Assembly (NCBI GenBank): GCA_963678675.1
Contig: OY783200.1
Coordinates: 15,681,246 to 15,745,245, forward strand
Source of the DNA: Xiphydria camelus
Lineage: Eukaryota > Arthropoda > Insecta > Hymenoptera > Xiphydriidae
Direction: 5' to 3'
Length of the DNA: 64,000 nt
This document shows, piece by piece, positions 54,386 through 64,000 of the stretch; within the stretch, counting starts at the first letter, position 1, and each line of letters opens with the position of its first letter. Both the position numbers and the translations under genes were made by a program. Below the pieces are notes generated by a model, which had not been told where the DNA came from, did not search any database, and was given only the letters and a program-made list of their open reading frames with translations.

Positions 54386-54961
54386 GTTAGATTGTAACGG
54401 TAATTAGTCTATGGAAGGGATAGCGTGGGCGACGCCATGCATCCTGATTGGCTAAAGGATAGTGACATTGTAGAGAGTGTGAGCTGATGCTTTGTGCTCT
54501 GATTGGCTGGAGGAGAATGACGGTGGAAAGAGAGATGACGCTGGAGAATTTCCGAGGTCTGTACCTAACGGTTTAGAAATCCCGGTTTCTCGTATCCGCC
54601 ATCTTGAATTTTTGAAATCTTACTTCAGATTCGTGATCAGCGATCCAAAAAAAAACCCCTATACCAAATTTGGCATGAATCCGTTGATTTTCGAAAATCT
54701 CGTCCGCCATATCGGATCCGCCATCTTGAATTTTTGAAATCTGACTTCAGATTCGTGATCAGCGACCCAAAAAACCCTCCTATAGAAAATTTTGTTTAAA
54801 TCCATACATTTTTTGAAAACATGATTTTTGGCTGGTTTTTCGAGGTTAAAAAAATTGTGACGTGATGGCCACATTATGACACCAGATTCGTGATCAGGAG
54901 ACAAAATTACTACGGGTAGCATATATCGCATCAAATGTATACCCCACTTTTTTGTTGAGTG

Positions 54962-55205
54962 TAATTAAATCTAAAAATTTTTGAACTCATAGTATCGAGC
55001 TCGGCGCTGTTTCAGTTGCCAGATCGGACGGCGTATCGAGTTTCCAATTTTAAAAAGAAATAAAAAAAACGGTTTTCGCATTCATAGCGAAATGCTCCAC
55101 GTGGTGCAGCCTGGAAACTGCTTCTGATAAATAAAAATAAGAATAAGCAGGCTAAACGCATTTAAAATACTTTCGATTCCTTAGCCGTAATTGACAAATG
55201 AGTCG
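54962..55205 (+). repeat. Family X segment 4, right of TE C
   Basis: TAATTAAATCTAAAAATTTT then ATCGAGCTCGGCGCTGTTTC and the exon remnant matching 41050-41250 in opposite orientation (GAAATGCTCCACGTGGTGCA). Continuation of 48340-49359 after removal of TE C. Confidence 0.7.
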
Positions 55206-55537
55206 TATATTTTCAAAACTCACTATTTGCTGGTAATGTCGTTTTGAGATACAGAAAACTGTTTGAAAGCATTCTAAGTTTACGGGAGTGTTAAAAAAGT
55301 ATCACTAGATTACACTACAAAACCTTCATCAGTTGACAATAGTTTCAAAAATCATTGGTTAGTGAAACAGTCATAATTTACAATCTGTAAATAGTAAAGA
55401 GTTACTTTTGCACCTAAGTAAATCATTGAGTTAGTTTTGCACTCGATATGATGTAACGAATAGTGAAAATGAAAAAATGTTAGTATGAACAACTGTGTGT
55501 GAGAATAACTTTATTAAGAATATACAAAAAATAAATA

Positions 55538-56907
55538 TTATATTCTTTTAATCGTGACTGCACATGGACCGGCCTTTGCCGATCTAGAAATTAAATTTCG
55601 AAGTCGCCATACGCTCCTGCATTCTTCACCTTCCAAAGCCACCTCATCATCATCACTGTTGTTTTCGAGATTATCTTCAGTTGATGGATATAAGACTTTT
55701 TTATACAATGTAAGCTCCTGCTTGTCCTGCCAGTTATCACTGAAGTGAGCAGTCAATAACTTATCAATTGAAGATTTATCTCATTTTAGAGTTTTTCCAT
55801 AAGGAAGAAGTTTCGGTGAAAGTAAGGAGACGTTCTTGCCTCTTTTGCATGCCCCTTTAGATACTCCAACATCAGCACAATAGTTGGTTTCCCCGCGTAT
55901 TTGAACATTGACGTTTCCTTGTCTGGTAAGAATAAACCTTTTGCTTTTGTTGAACGCAAAATGCCATCCCCCAGGTTTTTAAAAAACTTCAGACGTTACA
56001 CCCCTCCAGTCAAAGAGACTCCATTCGTCAGTTCTTCTGACAGTTTCGTATTTTTCTATCACTTCTTCGTATTGCTGAGGAGTAACAATAACTATTTCTT
56101 TCTTCAAGCATCTTTCTACAAGACCAAAAACTCGATCTGGTGGCATGTAAGAATGGCCCACCATTGGAAAGATGAATTCGAGCGTTTCGATGGTTTTAGG
56201 TGCATCTTTAAGGAGCCATGAGGAAAGCATGGCCATATAATAATTGTATTTTTATTTTGCCCCCCCGCAACCACCTGCAAACAAGCGTACTTTTGTTGTA
56301 CCTTCAATGAAGTCAAATCTTTTCAAAAGATGATACATTGCGGAGGATATTGTATTAGAATCCTTGGGTGCATCCGTTTCTAACCAAACATAGGAAAACA
56401 TATAAGGAGGACTTAAATTTGACCTTTGTTTATCGCCGTGTCTAGCTACAACAGCTAGGTGATTAAAATTTAATTGTTGGCTAAAATAGCAAGCTTAGTC
56501 TGGTAATTTTGGCAAGGCCAAATTTTTTTTACAGTCAAAAGAAAAATTTAGTACACATGGATCTTCAGTTTTCAGTAATTTATAAAAAGCTTTGGCCTTT
56601 AATTTATGTATTCTTTGGTCAACCATATGTGTCTTTCTGTCGTTTTCGACCAATGGTTTTCAAAATTTCAGCGGACCTTAAGCAGTTAGAGCATACGTCA
56701 CTCTTGGGAGAGCCAAAACCCAAATTATAGTTTTTTTTTCACGTAATCATGAAAGTAGCTCAATCTTACGCAGTTCTCTTCAATCTTTGATAGATACACT
56801 CCATATAATGTTTTAAAATTTAATTCACGTGGTAAATACCGGCGGGTCCAGAGAGTATTGATTTGATGTAGATTCCTTACGTGGACCTCACTTACAAACC
56901 AGATCAT
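55538..56907 (-). pseudogene. TE gene of the FPMVGHSYMPPDRVFG family, several frameshifts
   Basis: Minus-strand pieces in order: KFKTLYGVYLSKIEENCVRL-like start (56820), LGFGSPKSDVCSNCLRSAE (about 56725, other frame), SFDCKKNLALPKLPD and ACYFSQQLNFNHLAVV (56530-56470), SPPYMFSYVWLETDAPKDSN (56420), KVRLFAGGCGG (56290), FPMVGHSYMPPDRVFGLVER (56170-56110), VVRLKEG-like WSLFDWRGV, then GKNVSLLSPKLLPYGK and a C-terminal tail to a stop at 55538. This corresponds to a widespread uncharacterised arthropod TE-like family in which F-x-DGCGGQNKN, FP-x-x-GHSFLPPDR-x-F and a D-x-Q-x-NLxLP motif are conserved; here the Asp of FADGCGG is lost (FAGGCGG). From memory such proteins are labelled with a domain of unknown function (DUF7869), which needs checking. 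The general plan resembles the GHGKGPMDG family. At least three frameshifts and stops. Confidence 0.6.
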
Positions 56908-56929
56908 GTATTTTAAATGATTTTTCGAC

Positions 56930-57725
56930 AGTGTAAATTATACGAAATCTAGTATTTTATTTGCTTTTTAATAAGTATTGAAAGTAAATTAAACATTTTC
57001 AATATTGCACTCAATAAATTATTTCAGTACAAACAATTGTCACTAATTAATACAAATCACACAAACCCGAGTACACAAAGCAAGCACCAATTTGAGGTTA
57101 TGATAGACGGTAGGCAACACTTTCTTATTATCTTATATAACATGCATGTGGAATTTACGCTGGAGGGCAGTGAGGGGAGAACACCGGAGAGATCGAAGCT
57201 AACGAAATAACTTTATTGCGAATAAAATATGTTAATGTACTAAATACAGTCTAGGTATTCTAGGGTTTGGCACGTCGTTCCGTCTTTCGTCTTTTGCCGT
57301 TCCCGTAAAACTGCCTTCTTCCTTCCCAATCGCCTCGGTTAGCCTCGCCCTTTCCATTCCGTACCGACTACCTACAGTTATTTTTAGCAAACGGACAACG
57401 GACAACCCATGGCGCATTTCCCTCGGCCTAAACGCCTTCAGCGCCTACGAATTTCTTTATTGCAATCCAGCGGCACTTACTTTCTATTAGACCTCCCTAC
57501 TGACGAGGAAAAGCCCGACTCATTTTCACCTTCACTCCGCATACTCTATTCATTCCTTATACTACATACATCATATATTTATATTCATTGCATTCCAACT
57601 CAAAAATTAATTTACTATAATATATAATAGTAGTTTTCATCTGGGAAAATAATGAATAAATATAAAAAAAATAGTGTGAGAGATTTTTCTAGAAGTAAAA
57701 TATATGATTCGGTCATAAAAAAAGT
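56930..57725. other. Unassigned segment
   Basis: AT-rich with a GC-richer part at 57250-57480. A plus-strand frame (57409-57627) and a minus-strand frame (57232-57417) are short and match nothing I know. GCGAATAAAATATG (57219) looks like a polyadenylation signal context, but no LTR pair was found. Confidence 0.4.
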
Positions 57726-58015
57726 AATTGAATTGTCTGATATGATCCTGATTTGGCGATGGTCTCGAAAAGCTAGTGAGACTTATGACGTGGCACGTGA
57801 TCAGGATATCCCGATCTGGTCATGATCTGGACCTGATCAGGAAAAACTAGCGTGACATCATCGGGTGTCACGTGATCAGGATATCCCGATATGGTCCTGA
57901 TCTGGACCTGGTCAGGAAAAACTAGCGTGACGTCGGGTGTTACGTGATCAGGATATCCCGATCTGGTCCTGATCTGAACCTGGTCAGGAAAAACTAGTAG
58001 GGAATTTCTTGTCGG
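57726..58015 (+). repeat. Tandem repeat, three units of 72-77 bp with CACGTGATCAGG
   Basis: Units carry GTGATCAGGATATCCCGAT, CTGATCTGGACCTG and TCAGGAAAAACTAG. Each begins with an E-box type CACGTG or TACGTG. Unit starts are near 57791, 57868 and 57940. Confidence 0.75.
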
Positions 58016-58138
58016 GTTGTTATACGGTCATATGTTGATTCCTACAATTTTTAGATACCAACAAGTAAATGGGGGCCCGACTTTGGTGACTTTCCTCTAG
58101 ATGTAGTGCTATCATTAAAAAGGTCTGCCATTATTTTT

Positions 58139-58300
58139 TTATATGGTAAACTTTAAGTTTACACGTATTACAGATCTCTTATCACCAAGAGATATTTTAT
58201 CATTCGAAAGAATTACAGATAATTCCTTTGCGTTTTCTTCTGTCGCAATTGTCTCTTTCATACAGCGAAGTTTCCGAAAAAACCTTTCGCACCAAACACA
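58139..58300 (-). other. Possible short terminal exon of unknown gene
   Basis: After TTTATATTTTTCAG (minus strand, about 58301) a frame reads CVWCERFFRKLRCMKETIAT, then ILSNDKISLGDKRS and a stop at 58139. The ERFF-x-KL-x-x-x-K motif is faintly like the dimerisation end of hAT transposases, but similarity is too weak to call. No other exon is recognised nearby. Confidence 0.25.
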
Positions 58301-58301
58301 C

Positions 58302-58936
58302 TGAAAAATATAAATATTTGACAAATTACATGTAAATAGGGAAGATATATTAAATACAGTTAAATGACTAGAAAAAATTATCCTCAATGCATAAAATAAT
58401 ACATAAAAACGGTACTAACTTTATCTGTACTCATATCTGTACAAGGTTATATCTCCTCGGGGTACAGGGGATCGGTCGCCCCTGACGCGAATGAGACTGA
58501 GATGAAAGGGGAACTGACCCGATTTCAAAGTATTTGCAAACTGAATGTACTGTATACACGTTACACGATACTACATTGCATTACATTACATTGACGAACC
58601 CGCATTTGGTTCCGACTTACATAGATCAATAATCTCGGTCGAGATTATCGAATTACCGAGAGTATCTATACAGTAATTGGAACGCCTTTGCGTTCAAGGT
58701 TTCAATCAATGCGAGATTTTGTGGCATTCCATATTTTCGCCACTGGTCTGCTGGCGTCGCAACCGTCCGGCCTTCCATACAATACAAGGTTTCAAAGAAC
58801 GCTCCGTACTGCTTCGTACACCGATTCAGTGAGCGTGTAAGTAGTAAGTAGTAAGTGGAGAAGCTAGCGCTCGGGGAAAAGGAACCACCGAGTCCTGGTC
58901 TCCAGCCGACACGTCCCGACTTCCCGCGACGCACAC
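58302..58936. other. Unassigned segment
   Basis: No gene or repeat recognised. A short inverted pair AATCTCGGTC / GAGATTATCG lies at 58630-58650. Confidence 0.4.
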
Positions 58937-59177
58937 TGGGGCCGATTATCAAAAGTTGGCGGAAATTCTATGAAATAAAAGTAGGCGATGCAAACAATTG
59001 TTTACATAAATTAGTAGCCTACAAGTCATATGTACCAAAACCAGTTTACTTATCTCGGTGCGTGCTTGTTTGATTACTTTCTTTTAATTCTCAGTGAGTT
59101 TAGTGCACATGATCTCGTTCTCAACATGGCTACTTTGCCTACAGGTAAGGTTATGAACGCTTAAGGCTGTATCCCAA

Positions 59178-59219
59178 TAGGGTAGGGTAGGGTAGGGTAG
59201 GGTAGGGTAGGGTAGGGTT
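59178..59219 (+). repeat. (TAGGG)n microsatellite, about 8 units
   Basis: Pure TAGGG repeats. The right arm of the F8 palindrome has only a single TAGGG-like unit at the matching place (about 59607), so the run expanded after the palindrome formed. Confidence 0.9.
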
Positions 59220-60401
59220 GTATAATAATACAATTTATATGATCTTTGTTTCAAATAACTTGTTTTGTATTGACAAGATTTTATAGTCATTTTGTATATA
59301 CTTAAAGTTTTAGTATGTGCCCGAATGTGCCTGAACTTTGGTTTTCGATTAAAAGTAATTTGGAATGACACTAGTGAGCAATACTTCTCATTGTACATAT
59401 TATAAACGTTATTTAAAAATTGAGCAAATATGAGCACATTTTGTTTTTTGCACTGAAAGCGCATATCATTCCAAATTACTTTTAACCCAAAACCAAAGTT
59501 CAGGCACATTCAGGCACATACTAAAACTTTAAGTATATACAAAATGACTACAAAATCTTATCAATACACAACAAGTTATTTGAAACAAAGATCATATAAA
59601 TTGTATAATAGGGATACACAGCCTCACACATAGCGTTCATAACCTTACCAGTAGGCAAAGTAGCCATGTTGACAACGAGATTACGTGCAATAAATTCACT
59701 GAGAATTTAAAAAAAGTAATCAAATAAGCACGCACCGAGATAAGTAAACTGGTTTTGGTACATATGACTTGTAGGCTAATATAACACAGGCACACGAAAA
59801 AAAAAAGTTCCTGTTCCCGGAACCAGACCAGTATATCTTTATGTTTTTGAGGTCGCTGAATCCGAATCCGGTATCCGTTTGTCTCCATCACGTCACGTTC
59901 AAGGTCATTTCAAGGTCAAATCCTGGAAAAATAGTCAAATCGATTCAAATTATTATTCCTATATATTTTTAGGGTCGCTGAATCCAAATCCGATGTCCGT
60001 TTGATCCGACAAGGTCAAATTCAAGGTCATTTCAAGGTAAAATATATTTCTTCTCACAAAAATGAATTTTTTTACTGCAGACTCTGAAAGAACGGGAAAT
60101 TTTATGTCTAGATACGTATCCAATTTTTTTGATAACGTAACCGCTAAGGTCATTTCAAGGTCACTTTATATTATTGTATGGAAGGTTCATATGACAATTG
60201 CAAAAATAAGAAAATGTGTCTTCACGAGAATAAACTACCACATCAATATGTTTTCGAGGTCACTGAGTTAGAATCCGAGGTTCGTTTGCACCCAGTATGC
60301 CGGGTGTTCATTTCAAGGTCAAATCCAGCAAAAATGTTCAAATCTTTTCGCATCATCACTCCGTTATATTTTTGGAGTCGCTGGAACGTGTATTTTATAT
60401 T

Positions 60402-61815
60402 TCACTCTGCTACTTCTTCATCGTTTCACCTTCTTTTATAACGTACTCGTTTATTCTCAAAAGATCTGTTCAAGGGATTTCTCTTGCGTTTTTTCCGTTT
60501 TCCGCGCTTTCTCTCTGCAACATCCAACAGAAATCTGCCATCATGTTTTCATCCCATCTACCCTGAAATCATCGTTCTACATCTTTAAAATCTTGGTGGA
60601 AACGTTCTCCTTGTTCTTCACTGAAATTGCCAACGTTATCTGGAAATTCGTCCACATGACTGTCCATCATATGTAATTTTAAACTCATGTTACATTCCAA
60701 TCTCCTGAAATTCTCAACCATGTCAGATATTATTTTTTATAACACGTGCATCGAAAGTGGTGCTTTTCATGCTAGTTTTACGGAACGAAAATAGAAAATT
60801 GCACGCTAGGATAGGAAAGTTGAGCTCGCGCATGCGCAGTTTATACTTGCTTCACTTTCGTCCCTTGGGTGAATTTTCGTTCACTTTCGTCCCTGAAAAC
60901 TAGCATGTAAAGCACCACTTGCATTCACTCGTTATAAAAAATATCGTGTGCAACACGGACCAAAGTTGGCGCCGACGAGTGTGATTGCAGCCCTCGCTTC
61001 GCTCGGGCAGCAAACTTCACACTCGTCGGCAATCGCACACTTTCAGCCCTTGTTGCACAATATACTATTGTTGTAGTGCGAGCCCTTATGATTGCCTAAA
61101 AAATTACTACATACTTTCTTCAAGCTGACCCACGCATTCTTCTCAATAGAGCTCATTTGAGTTACGAAGTGATTGTCTCTAAACATTTTTCTGATCTGAG
61201 GTCCGTCGAATACTCCCGCGCCTACTTTAGCATCAGATAGACCTGGAAATTGATCTCGTAAGTATTTGTAACAATCGCTTTCTTTATTCAACGCTTTGGC
61301 GAATTGTTTCATGAGTCCTAACTTTATATGTAATGTAGGTATCAATACCTTCTTTGAATCTATCAACGGCTGCTGTAAGATATTGTCGGATCCTACAACG
61401 AAGGATGTTCTAGGTTCCCAAACCTTTTTCACGTAATGATTTTGTTTATCTCTACTATCCCATTTACAAAGATACGGTTTTTGTTGTATAGCCAAATTAC
61501 TGTCCCAGAATCATTGTGAGGATTTTAAAATCTCCGCAAACTTGCCATTTGTGGTCATCATATTTTATTGCTGCTAATAGAGTTTTCAAACATTCATACG
61601 ATTCATTCATAACAGTCGAATACGCAACTGGTATTGGTGCGTATACATTAGTATTATGGAGTAAGACTGCTTTGAGACTACTTTTACTGGAATCGATAAA
61701 AAGTCTCCATTGATCAGCACTATAAGTATCGGGCTTTAATTCGTCGATTAATCCTTTGACATTATTACAATAAACGAGAGACTTATTTGAATTACGAGAG
61801 AAAAAGCTCCTAAAT
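60402..61815 (-). pseudogene. TE D transposase-like gene, LHIKLGLMK family, N-terminus deleted
   Basis: The frame starts within the central block: FRSFFSRNSNKSLVYCNNVK (61800), QWRLFIDSSKSSLKAVLLHN (61690), WQVCGDFKILTMILG (61540), then 61495-61043 PYLCKWDSRDKQNHYVKKVW, LIPTLHIKLGLMKQFAKALN, GLSDAKVGAGVFDGPQIRKM, AWVSLKKVCSNFLGNHKG. A MITE-like insertion (60742-61065) follows, and then MSLKLHMMDSHVDEFP, FHQDFKD and MMADFCW with a stop near 60402. The N-terminal Cys domain is missing: the leader joins a run of Lys codons at about 61815. Compared with TE B the C-terminal halves are almost the same, so B and D are recent relatives that lost opposite parts. Confidence 0.75.
60742..61065. mobile_element. 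MITE-like insertion in the TE D gene
   Basis: Compared with TE B at about 32255, where GATATTATTTTGTTGTAGT is continuous, TE D has about 320 extra bp between GATATTATTTT and GTTGTAGT. The insert has GCACGTGTTATAA-type and GTTATAAAAAATATCGTG motifs, two CACTTTCGTCCC motifs, and an inverted pair CGACGAGTGTGATTGC / complement around a 40-bp loop (60973-61035). No clear target duplication. Confidence 0.6.
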
Positions 61816-62550
61816 TTTTTTTTCCCCTTGTCCTGTAAAACGTTACCTTCGTGTTTTCTTCTTCAGCAGATTTCTCTTTTTCAACGTAGAAGCACAGGAA
61901 ACCGCCATAGGCGACAGCCTTCCGACTGACCGCTCCGTCACGGCCTCTCTTACTACAGACCCGAGCCGGCGCGATCGAAGCTCCGCTATCCACTCCACGC
62001 GCGACCCGGCGCCCTATGAGTGGAAACACGTCGACCGGCACTCCCATGGAGGGGGTCAGCTTGGACTTTAGATTAGAACATTTTTGCTAGATTTGACCTT
62101 GAAATGACCTTGAGGGTTATGTTATCAACAAAATTGAATACATATCTAGACGTAAAATTTCCCTTTCTTTCAGAATCTGCAGTCAAAAATTCATTTTTGG
62201 CAGAATAAATATATTTGACCTTGAAATGACCTTGAATTTGACCTTGTCGGATCAAACGGACATCGGATTTGGATTCAGCGACCTCACAAATATATATGGG
62301 AATAATAATTTGAATCGATTTGATTATTTTTCCAGGATTTGACCTTGAAATGACCTTGAACGTCACGTGATAGAGACAAACGTACACCGGATTCGGATTC
62401 AGCAACCTCAAAAACATAAAGATATACTGGTCTGGTTCCGGGAATAGGAGCTTTTTTTTTGTGTACCTGTGTAATTTATGTAAACAATTGTTTGCACCGC
62501 CTACTTTTATTTCATAGAATTTCCGCTAACTTTTGATGTAATCGGCTCCA

Positions 62551-64000
62551 CTGTGCGACGCCACGCGTGAAGCGTAACCATTCTATCTACAGCCGTTCTC
62601 ACCACTGTAGCGCGGCATTAGTGTCGCGTATGCAACTAGATTAGAAAGTCCCGTTTCACACTTACACGGCGACCGTCCAAACGGCGCCGTTTAAACGGTG
62701 CCGTTTTATTGGGTTGACTTCTCCCACGCAGACGGTTTTGCCAGTTTACAGTGAAGGCCATGTAACAGTAAGGCAGTAAGCCGTATAGCCGAGTGCTCAT
62801 TCTTAGTAGCGTGGTATACGCATACGCTGTTCGCGCGCGCGAAAGTCGTATCTGAAATCATAACCTAAATGTTTAGTGTAATGTGGTACGCTTGCACTTG
62901 AGATGCGTGAGTATATTATTTAAATGAAATACAATACAGAGAAAAGTATTAGTGCGGTTATCAGAATCGATCATTATTGCAAGTTGTAACTTTGCATTCC
63001 GCGTATATACCAATCGCGTGTCAGCTGCTCTTGTATTAGTTGAGAGTAAGGGAGAGCGCCCACCAAAGTGGCGTGGCATGTGACGTGGCAGCGACATGGT
63101 AAGTAACATGCATCTATAATGTCACTTCGAGTTTCTGAAACCAATGGTAAGAAATGAATCAGCGCATACTAAAATAGCGCAGCCAGAAACGTGCTAGTGG
63201 CATGTCACGTCACTGCTTCTACCGGTTCTACTTTTTGCGACGTGCTACTAACAGCCCGTTCACACTATATTGGGTATACCTACTCACCGTTTCGGTAATT
63301 TTAACGAATGCTATGTTGTAATATATATATTAGACTGACTCAAAAAAAAGCTTTTTTAATTAATTCTCTTGGCGGGCACTTAAAACGTTAGTATTTAATG
63401 TAACTTTGAATATGCCGTCGGGTGCACATTCTCACTCAATAGTTGGGGTTTCAATCGCTTTTTCTGATTTCCATTTGAATAACACGGTGAAATTTTTCAA
63501 TCATTGGTTTAGTGTTAATTCCTTCTATGGTAAAAAAATGTCACCGTGAAAAATTAGAAACCGAATCAGTTTGTACCGAATGCATGTTATAACATAGTAT
63601 AACCGAACCGAATATATGTTATAAAATAGCATTCGGTTTGCACCGATTCGTTAAAATTACCTTTCGGTACTTACAAATTACAACAACTTTGACACCCTTT
63701 GTTAGGAATCATTTATTAACAAAGTTTTCTTATGAAAGTCTACTTTTTTGTTGTTGTTCTATCACCTATCAAAATTAATGACGATTAACCTCGTCTACCC
63801 TGTATATTTACCTCGTTCTACGGATAAAAGTCGGTACGAGAGATAAAATAAAAATGCGGATGATTTTTGTTATTTTCCTTATGAAATTAGAAATGACCTA
63901 CTCATAATGTTACAACAAGAGGTACTAAATGCAGTACTTATTCTGCCAAGGCAAAGCACCATTGGGTTGCATTAAGAAATTACAAAGTTTATTTCTGAAC
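62551..64000. other. AT-rich right end with one small inverted repeat
   Basis: 62551-62830 is GC-richer with GCGCGCGCGAAAG. An inverted repeat pairs CGGTAATTTTAACGAATG (63292) with CGATTCGTTAAAATTACC (63645), enclosing about 340 bp with repeated CGAACCGAAT words. No gene is supported; the frame at 62873-63109 (minus) matches nothing I know. Confidence 0.45.

Larger units (their letters stand above)
49363..54961 (-). mobile_element. TE C: bounded CACAG-ended element, 5.6 kb, TAA target duplication
   Basis: The left end is CACAGTAACACAAAAAAAAA (49363) and the right end TTTTTTGTTGAGTG (to 54961), a diverged complement. Inverted arms of about 300 bp follow (GGGGTATACATTTGATGCG, TGATCACGAAT, CAAGATGGCGGATCC). 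TAA flanks both sides (49360-49362, 54962-54964). The flanks join to an uninterrupted family X sequence seen at 11265-11290. Inside are the LHIKLGLMK-family gene on the minus strand and several later fold-backs at 50230-52455. Confidence 0.8.
59785..62471 (-). mobile_element. TE D: bounded CACAG-ended element, 2.7 kb, TAA target duplication
   Basis: Ends are CACAGGCACAC (59785) and its near complement GTGTACCTGTG (to 62471). TAA lies on both sides (59782-59784, 62472-62474). The left arm of F8 gives the unfilled site with one TAA. Inward of both ends lie inverted subterminal arrays of TCAAGGTCA and GGTCGCTGAATCC modules (59850-60330 and 62080-62430). The gene is on the minus strand. The 5' leader part 61890-62070 matches TE A at 20000-20170. 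Confidence 0.85.
58937..62550. repeat. Fold-back repeat F8, right arm interrupted by TE D
   Basis: The left arm (58937-59400) reads GCCGATTATCAAAAGTTGGC, AAACAATTGTTTACATAAAT, GGTTATGAACGC onward. The right arm is its complement in two pieces: 59410-59780 and 62475-62550. The centre lies near 59405. Ends are AAAAGTTGGCGGAAATTCTA and complement. Confidence 0.8.

Noticed and set aside
58653..58952. Minus-strand frame of 99 codons
   Set aside because: No recognisable domain, partly in the palindrome arm, and no splice or start support.
59178..59219. Telomere or interstitial telomere repeat
   Set aside because: The unit is TAGGG, not TTAGG, is short, and lies inside a palindrome arm.
59084..59509. 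Frame of 141 codons containing a Pro-Tyr-Thr-Leu repeat
   Set aside because: The repeat is the translated TAGGG microsatellite, and the rest is palindrome arm.

Overview
The window looks like repeat-saturated, AT-rich nuclear DNA of an arthropod, most likely an insect. The only convincing host-gene piece is one exon of an immunoglobulin-domain cell-surface gene of the lachesin / Dpr-interacting-protein type (40409-40515, + strand) with good splice sites. Almost everything else is transposable-element (TE) DNA, often nested. I see no rRNA, tRNA, CRISPR array or prokaryotic-style operon. The species cannot be named from the sequence; a hymenopteran is plausible but unproven.

Layout. 1-823: 3' end of a piggyBac element inserted at the TTAA of a palindromic repeat. 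820-7400: five palindromic (fold-back) repeats in a row, one with a THAP zinc-finger gene in each arm. 7580-8865: a broken Cys-rich TE gene and a broken Gypsy RNase H region. 9290-18970: a dispersed repeat called here family X, split by a TA-flanked fold-back and two Helentron-like non-autonomous elements (HINEs) with a 129-bp minisatellite. 19092-19730: broken ULP1/SUMO-type protease. 19721-23490: TE A, a near-complete but decayed unnamed transposase-like gene (here the LHIKLGLMK family). 23491-31312: a Helitron Rep-helicase gene cut by four younger elements. 31313-33510: TE B, a deleted relative of TE A. 33510-40190: more fold-backs and tandem repeats. 40409-40515: host exon. 40773-43690: mariner remnant, inverted family X and a GC-rich island. 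44324-48323: another unnamed TE gene (GHGKGPMDG family) split by a HINE. 49363-54961: TE C, a bounded 5.6-kb element with long inverted termini, TAA target duplication, a promoter and an LHIKLGLMK-family gene. 55538-56907: a third unnamed TE gene family. 58937-62550: a palindrome whose right arm holds TE D, again bounded and again with the LHIKLGLMK gene.

Main result. Four larger copies plus a fragment of the LHIKLGLMK gene lie here. Two of them (C and D) sit inside elements whose ends start CACAG and which are flanked by TAA; a short element with the same kind of ends is flanked by TTA, and TE B begins after TTA. In each case an intact relative or the interrupted gene gives the empty site. 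This ties an uncharacterised protein family to CACTA-like ends with a 3-bp target duplication. The A, B and D copies also carry inverted subterminal arrays of TCAAGGTCA, the extended nuclear-receptor half-site.

The nesting gives relative ages: Helitron, GHGKGPMDG gene and family X are oldest; CACAG elements, HINEs, the 9-bp-duplication element and CAGGGTG/TA fold-backs came later. Nothing in the window looks like an intact, currently active element.
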